From Ceratobasidium sp. AG-K (Eukaryota > Basidiomycota > Agaricomycetes > Cantharellales > Ceratobasidiaceae), in assembly GCA_037039685.1 (NCBI GenBank), contig JAWNGF010000004.1:2356001-2420000 (forward strand): a stretch of 64,000 nt of DNA, read 5' to 3'. Of this stretch, positions 61,459-64,000 are shown piece after piece. A program made the translations under genes and the position numbers. The notes beneath the pieces were generated by a model, which saw only the letters and a program-made list of their open reading frames with translations, was not told the DNA's origin and did not search any database. Position 1 is the stretch's first letter; each line of letters begins with the position of its first letter.

Positions 61459-61907
61459 TGTCGTAAGCTTCTTCTTGGTGGCTAAGAGACAAGCCGCGAC
61501 GGAGAGTGGACGGCACTAAGACCTAAGTGACCTCTTGAACCGCAACGCACTTAAGCGTCTGTAGGCTCTTGAGGGTAGGGGTGGTTCTAAGTGTCCCTCA
61601 AAGGGGATGTTTTGACAAGACAAAACAAGCTGGGGTTTCCAGGCTTGTTGGTCTTCTATATATATTCAAAAGGTGGCCGAGTCATACAGAACGTAGCCAC
61701 ATGAGTCAAGGCAGTCAACCAGTCAGGAGTGTCCGTGTGAGTCATGCTGTATGAACAGACATGACTCGTACAAAGCACAGCCGCGTTACACGGTGTAACA
61801 CATAACCACAAGAAGGTGGCAACGCGGCAAGAGAGAAAACAAAGAATAAACACAAGAGGGAGGAGGAGATGTAGACGAGTCCGATGGCGGGAGCATGGCT
61901 CACGACA
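61459..61907 (-). repeat. 5' LTR of element I
   Basis: 449 bp, flanked by the gtctc duplication and the resumed gag of H. Confidence 0.94.
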
Positions 61908-63762
61908 GTCTCAAGGAAATTCTAGCCTTGTAAACCTCATCTGGAAGTCTTTTTGTAAGGCCAGAAGGTGCTGTTACTATCTTCGTCCCCGTTGTGTTCT
62001 TGATTGCTTGTAGTTTCTGATCAATAGAGATTGCGATTGATATCCATTGGTCAAGGGATAGTTCTCGTTCTGTCCCATCTTTGTTGATCAGGGTAAGTTC
62101 AAAACCAGCCAGTTCGGTTTTGACTTCAGGCTTCAACCCTTCCTTGAATTGGTTAATCAGAGCTTCCTGTCCCCAGTTTACGTCTACCAGAAGATATCGG
62201 AATTCCAAAGCATAGTTTGCTACAGAGTTGTTCTGTTTGCATTTTCGTATGTCGGATTCGGCTTTAGCTTTTTTGTTAGGGTCGCTGAACTGTTCCATGA
62301 AGTGTCCTTTGAAACCCTCCCATGAGGCGAGGTTTTGGTTATTTTCTCCTTGGTTAAGTGATCGTAAGAGTACTTGGGCCCAATGGGTGGTGGCCTTGTT
62401 TTCGGATTTGAAGTTTGCTAGGGCTTCGTGGATCCTTTCTTTGTCGGAAGTGTATTGATCGCCTAGACGTACAAAGTAACTCTCCATTTGCGTGATGAAC
62501 ATTTCAGTGCCTTCTCCTTTCTTTCCGTCAAAGGCTTCCAGACGAGTAACCTTGGGACGACGTGGTCCACTACCGGTGTTTGGGTTCTCAATCAGTCGTT
62601 GGATTCTTAGTTCTAGTTTGTCGATCCTGGTAGATTCTGCGTCCGGATGTGGTGGAGAATTTGATTGCCTAGACGGAATCCTGTGCAGGGATGCTTCATT
62701 TATTTCTTCTTGAACATTGTTGATGGCTTCCTGAACTTCAGTAAGTTTGGCAGTGAAGATGGTTCCTTCCTGTCGTAAGGTTTCTAGTCCTTGTGCTACT
62801 GCCTTGTTCCATTCAAGTTGCCCTTGTCTGGTAGTGTTGAGTTCTTCGTGTACATTGTTCACGAGTCCTTGAGTGTTGGTAACCTCATTTCAAAGGCGGG
62901 TTACGTCTTGACCGACTAGAAAAGAATTATGTTCGCCATTTCTTGCCACGTTCAGAATGTCCGTCAAGGCGCCTTGTAGGGTGTTGATTGAGTTGTTAAA
63001 GATTTGCTGGTTGTTTGCTAGGACTTGTGTGGCTTGTTCTAGGCCATCAAGCCTTCGATCGATAGTGACTCTCATTCCGTCTATGACTCTAATGACAGCA
63101 TTGTGTCTTCCTTCTAGAAGATTGTCCAGGTCGTCTAGATTACTGATTACAGTTCCGCTGCTAGAGCTGGAACTTGAACTTGAGCTTCCTGGATCACTGG
63201 TGCTTTGTTGTACCGGGGCCGTTTGCTCGGAGTAACCCTGTGGAACATATGGTGGTGCTGGAATCACTGGTGTGACTGGCTGGGAAGCCATTGGAATTGG
63301 TCCTGCGTTGGTGATGGTTCCTCCAATTTGAGGAACTGTAGGAACGTTTGGAACATGTGGTGTGGGAGGAGGTCTAATGGGAACAAGCGACACACCCCCA
63401 TGAGCTTCAGGTTGGGGAGAAAAGAACTGTCTCCTAGGCCCTAGTGGCCACAAGGGATGCGATGGCCCTGGACTTCCGGTCAAAATACGAATTACAGCTG
63501 GAGTGGGATCATTTGTAAGATCTCCTGGTTCTCTATTCATGATAGTGGGTTCTTCTTCTTGTACTGTTGTCATGTCAGCGATGCCAAAAGCTCCCGGCAT
63601 TGATGTTTGACTTTGGGGACGTGATCGGGCAGGCCCTCCCGCTTGAGCCTGTGCAATATCTCCCTTGTTTAGTGATCCTGTGGGCCTTGCGGCTCGACTG
63701 GGTCCTCTTCTTGTTGATATAGTGGATGAGGGACGTGATCCTCCATCTTCTTGAATAGACAT
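61908..63762 (-). pseudogene. gag: gag of element H, N-terminal to capsid piece, one TGA
   Basis: ATG is at 63760-63762. The N-terminus is close to C to G, not to A or B. TGA at 62890-62892 replaces CGA in RLRNEV, the same codon as in B and G. The capsid part is open to the insertion of I. Joined length minus the duplication is 1995 nt, with the frame preserved. Confidence 0.89.
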
Positions 63763-63777
63763 GTTTGTATGTTGTTA

Positions 63778-63789
63778 AGCTTGTTTTGT
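63778..63789 (-). other. Self-priming PBS of H
   Basis: Same 12 nt, 2 nt from the 5' LTR. Confidence 0.7.
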
Positions 63790-63791
63790 AA

Positions 63792-64000
63792 TGTCGTAAG
63801 CTTCTTCTAGGTGGCTATGAGACAAGCCGCGATGGAGAGTGGACAGCACTAAGACCTAAGTGACCTCTTGAACCGCAACACACTTAAGCGTCTGTAGGTT
63901 CTTGAGGGTAGGGGTGGTTCTAAGTGTCACTCAGAGGGGATGTTTGACGAGACAAAACAAGCTGGGTTTACCAGGCTTGTTGGTCCTCTATATATAATCA
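63792..64000 (-). repeat. 5' LTR of element H, cut by window edge
   Basis: First 209 bp, 5 differences from 49799 onward. It stops just past the TATA box. Confidence 0.9.

Larger units (their letters stand above)
54692..61907 (-). mobile_element. Element I: full-length chromovirus inserted in the gag of H
   Basis: The element is 7216 bp, with 449-bp LTRs (54692-55140 and 61459-61907) that differ at about 10 sites. The duplication gtctc is at 54687-54691 and 61908-61912. Gag and the third ORF are open; pol has one nonsense codon. Confidence 0.94.
49799..64000 (-). mobile_element. Element H: chromovirus inserted in the 5' LTR of A, split by I, cut by the window edge
   Basis: The 3' LTR is at 49799-50255 and the first 209 bp of the 5' LTR are at 63792-64000; these differ at 5 of 209 sites. 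The 5 bases caaga at 49794-49798 should recur beyond the window as the target duplication. Pol carries two TGA codons and gag one. I splits gag at 54691/61908. Confidence 0.9.

Noticed and set aside
3205..61907. Classical RIP (CpA to TpA in all repeats)
   Set aside because: The youngest copies are nearly unmutated and the changes centre on CpG, so ordinary methyl-CpG decay is simpler.
1..64000. Host genes, rRNA, tRNA or CRISPR arrays between elements
   Set aside because: Every base falls within one of the nine elements; no spacer-repeat pattern and no unassigned gap was found.

Overview
The window is a stack of nested Ty3/Gypsy (Metaviridae) LTR retrotransposons, and I see no host gene. Nine elements (named A to I here) and 17 LTRs (15 complete, 2 partial) account for every base. 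They are chromoviruses: each Pol runs protease, reverse transcriptase, RNase H, integrase with a GPF module, then a C-terminal chromodomain. Together with the self-priming layout and repeated CpG decay, this suggests a filamentous fungus, most likely a basidiomycete (Agaricomycetes). That taxonomic placement is inference, because no rRNA or host gene is present.

Layout. Element A (minus strand, old, broken) is the outermost host. It occupies 1-3204, 32132-33336 and 47779-49798 and runs past both window edges. Three elements sit in it: B (3205-32131) in its RT, F (33337-47778) in its gag near the zinc knuckle, and H (49799 to beyond the right edge) in its 5' LTR. B holds C (4735-26436) in its chromodomain. 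C holds D (10200-17433, same strand) and E (18317-25545, plus strand), both in gag. F holds G (39603-46828, plus strand) in gag. H holds I (54692-61907) in gag. Nesting is therefore four levels deep at A>B>C>D/E. All seven complete insertions have 5-bp target-site duplications, and LTR-LTR mismatch counts made by eye (D 1, E 1, G 2, C 3, F 4, I 10, B 16) agree with the nesting order.

Each element is organised as 5' LTR, PBS, gag (about 665 codons), pol (in the -1 frame), a third ORF, polypurine tract, 3' LTR. Gag makes the particle. A conserved GGGAAAA slippery heptamer, 5-nt spacer and stem-loop around the gag stop would give Gag-Pol by -1 frameshifting. The PBS is complementary to the presumed first 12 nt of the transcript, which points to Tf1-like self-priming rather than tRNA priming. 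The third ORF is exactly 255 codons in all nine copies, Trp-rich and acidic, overlaps the 3' end of pol, and matches no family I recognise. It is the most interesting part of the window. D has all three ORFs open; E and G lack only one gag codon each (CGA to TGA); A, B, F, H and I have further decay, much of it CGA to TGA.
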